A stretch of DNA of 20,052 bases from a virus. The stretch is taken from IMG/VR virus record IMGVR_UViG_3300023301_000156, positions 1-20,052 of that record; one strand, 5' to 3'. Of this stretch, positions 19,553 through 20,052 are shown one piece after another. The notes beneath the pieces were generated by a model. It searched no databases, had not been told where the DNA came from, and saw nothing but the letters and a program-made list of their open reading frames with translations. How positions within the stretch are numbered: the stretch's first letter is position 1; each line of letters opens with the position of its first letter. A program made the position numbers and the translations under genes.

Positions 19553-19875
19553 CTTTGGTTGTAGTGTTCTTTACGATGACAGTTAGCGCAGAGGACTACA
19601 CACTTCTTAATCTCTTCCCTAGCCTGTTTGTACGCCCCGTTAGCTGTTAGGCGGTGTACTTTCTTATCGCTATCTGAGGGGTTTATATGATGAAAGTCTA
19701 GGATTGCGGAGTGTGATTCACCGCATTTTATGCAGGATAAAGTCTGTTTAAACTCTTCCCATTCAACCCGAACTCTTTTCTTGCGGATGTTGTTACGTGA
19801 GATTACTAAAGCCTTGTGCTTTTTGTAGTGCCGATCGTTAGCTAGTTTACGTTGGGCGGGGTCTTTTGATGGCAT
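19534..19875 (-). CDS. HNH endonuclease
   Basis: The 113-aa product is the compact two-CxxC HNH type: zinc pairs C48/C51 (CIKCGE) and C96/C99 (CANCH), catalytic LDFHHINP at 59-66 with His62/His63, and Asn98. The N-terminal 40 residues are basic (RKLANDRHYKKHKALVISRN). It is a nicking or cutting DNase that is probably a free-standing homing enzyme. It faces the GIY-YIG gene tail to tail, opposite to all structural genes, and has no clear Shine-Dalgarno (GTAGAATG only), so expression may be low. Its start region overlaps the promoter zone of the next + gene. Confidence 0.93.
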   Translation of the reverse strand: MPSKDPAQRKLANDRHYKKHKALVISRNNIRKKRVRVEWEEFKQTLSCIKCGESHSAILDFHHINPSDSDKKVHRLTANGAYKQAREEIKKCVVLCANCHRKEHYNQRKNPTL

Positions 19876-19888
19876 TTGCGCATTCTAC

Positions 19889-19916
19889 TTGTATTTTATC
19901 TTCTCTGTGGTATAAA
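19889..19916 (+). promoter_or_regulatory. Sigma70-like promoter for the gene at the right edge
   Basis: TTGTAT, 16-base spacer, TATAAA. A TATTCCGGGAATA palindrome (19922-19934) lies at the expected start point, suggesting an operator or a 5' RNA hairpin. The leader to the ATG at 20010 is about 85 bases. Confidence 0.55.
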
Positions 19917-20009
19917 GAAGCTATTCCGGGAATACCGGTGCGAACGAATGGCTCCCGGCCTGTTACATGCATATCGTCGCGCTTAACTCGCATGTGAGGA
20001 CAACTCAAA

Positions 20010-20052
20010 ATGGCACTTTCTACTACCCAAAGCATCTGGCGTTCGGGCGGCG
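20010..20052 (+). CDS. Start of a further structural gene, cut by window edge
   Basis: ATG at 20010 has GAGGA about 8 bases upstream and opens MALSTTQSIWRSGG with no stop before the edge. Only 14 residues are visible. The position downstream of the capsid gene on the same strand suggests a head or neck protein. Confidence 0.7.
   Translation, partial: MALSTTQSIWRSGG

Overview
The window is part of a double-stranded DNA tailed bacteriophage (Caudoviricetes) genome, or an integrated or metagenomic copy of one. Terminase small and large subunits, a long P22-type portal, a GroES-like protein, a probable scaffold, a probable head-accessory protein and an HK97-fold major capsid protein follow one another on the + strand. 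Tail genes would lie to the right, beyond the window. The head gene set is podovirus-like. The host cannot be read from the sequence; the gene families resemble those of aquatic, possibly Burkholderiales, phages (weak inference). No tRNA, integrase, polymerase or lysis gene is visible.

Layout. Positions 1-9919 are transcribed leftwards (- strand). From right to left: a 171-codon unknown gene; the remains of a small gene and a strong terminator (9216-9240); a gene-free 760-base repeat-rich block (about 8453-9215) that looks like a replication origin; a perfect-consensus sigma70 promoter (8424-8452); a cysteine-rich DUF7227-like gene; five very small genes; a second sigma70 promoter (6635-6663); a MoxR-type AAA+ ATPase, a metallopeptidase-like/VWA protein, an 84-aa protein and a DUF3150-like protein (a CobS/CobT-style chaperone module); then a packed train of small overlapping genes ending in an alanine-rich Imm-5-like gene cut by the left edge. 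Several genes shorter than 60 codons were found by reading ribosome binding sites and stop/start overlaps.

Positions 10025-10482 form a divergent, C-run-rich intergenic region. From about 10483 everything runs rightwards as the head morphogenesis operon to a terminator at 18731-18750. A GIY-YIG homing endonuclease (+) and an HNH endonuclease (-) lie tail to tail at 18814-19875. A promoter then restarts + strand transcription into the next gene, cut by the right edge.

Most notable signals: (1) a 15-base palindrome, consensus CTAACATSATGTTAG, occurs eight times, only in the leftward half and almost always at gene starts, twice inside a conserved promoter-palindrome-RBS cassette; (2) the iteron/inverted-repeat block; (3) the MoxR-VWA-DUF3150-like module; (4) a codon-usage break at the 3' end of the capsid gene next to the homing endonuclease, suggesting co-conversion; (5) an Imm-5-like Ala/Trp repeat gene with a repeat-sharing microgene upstream.
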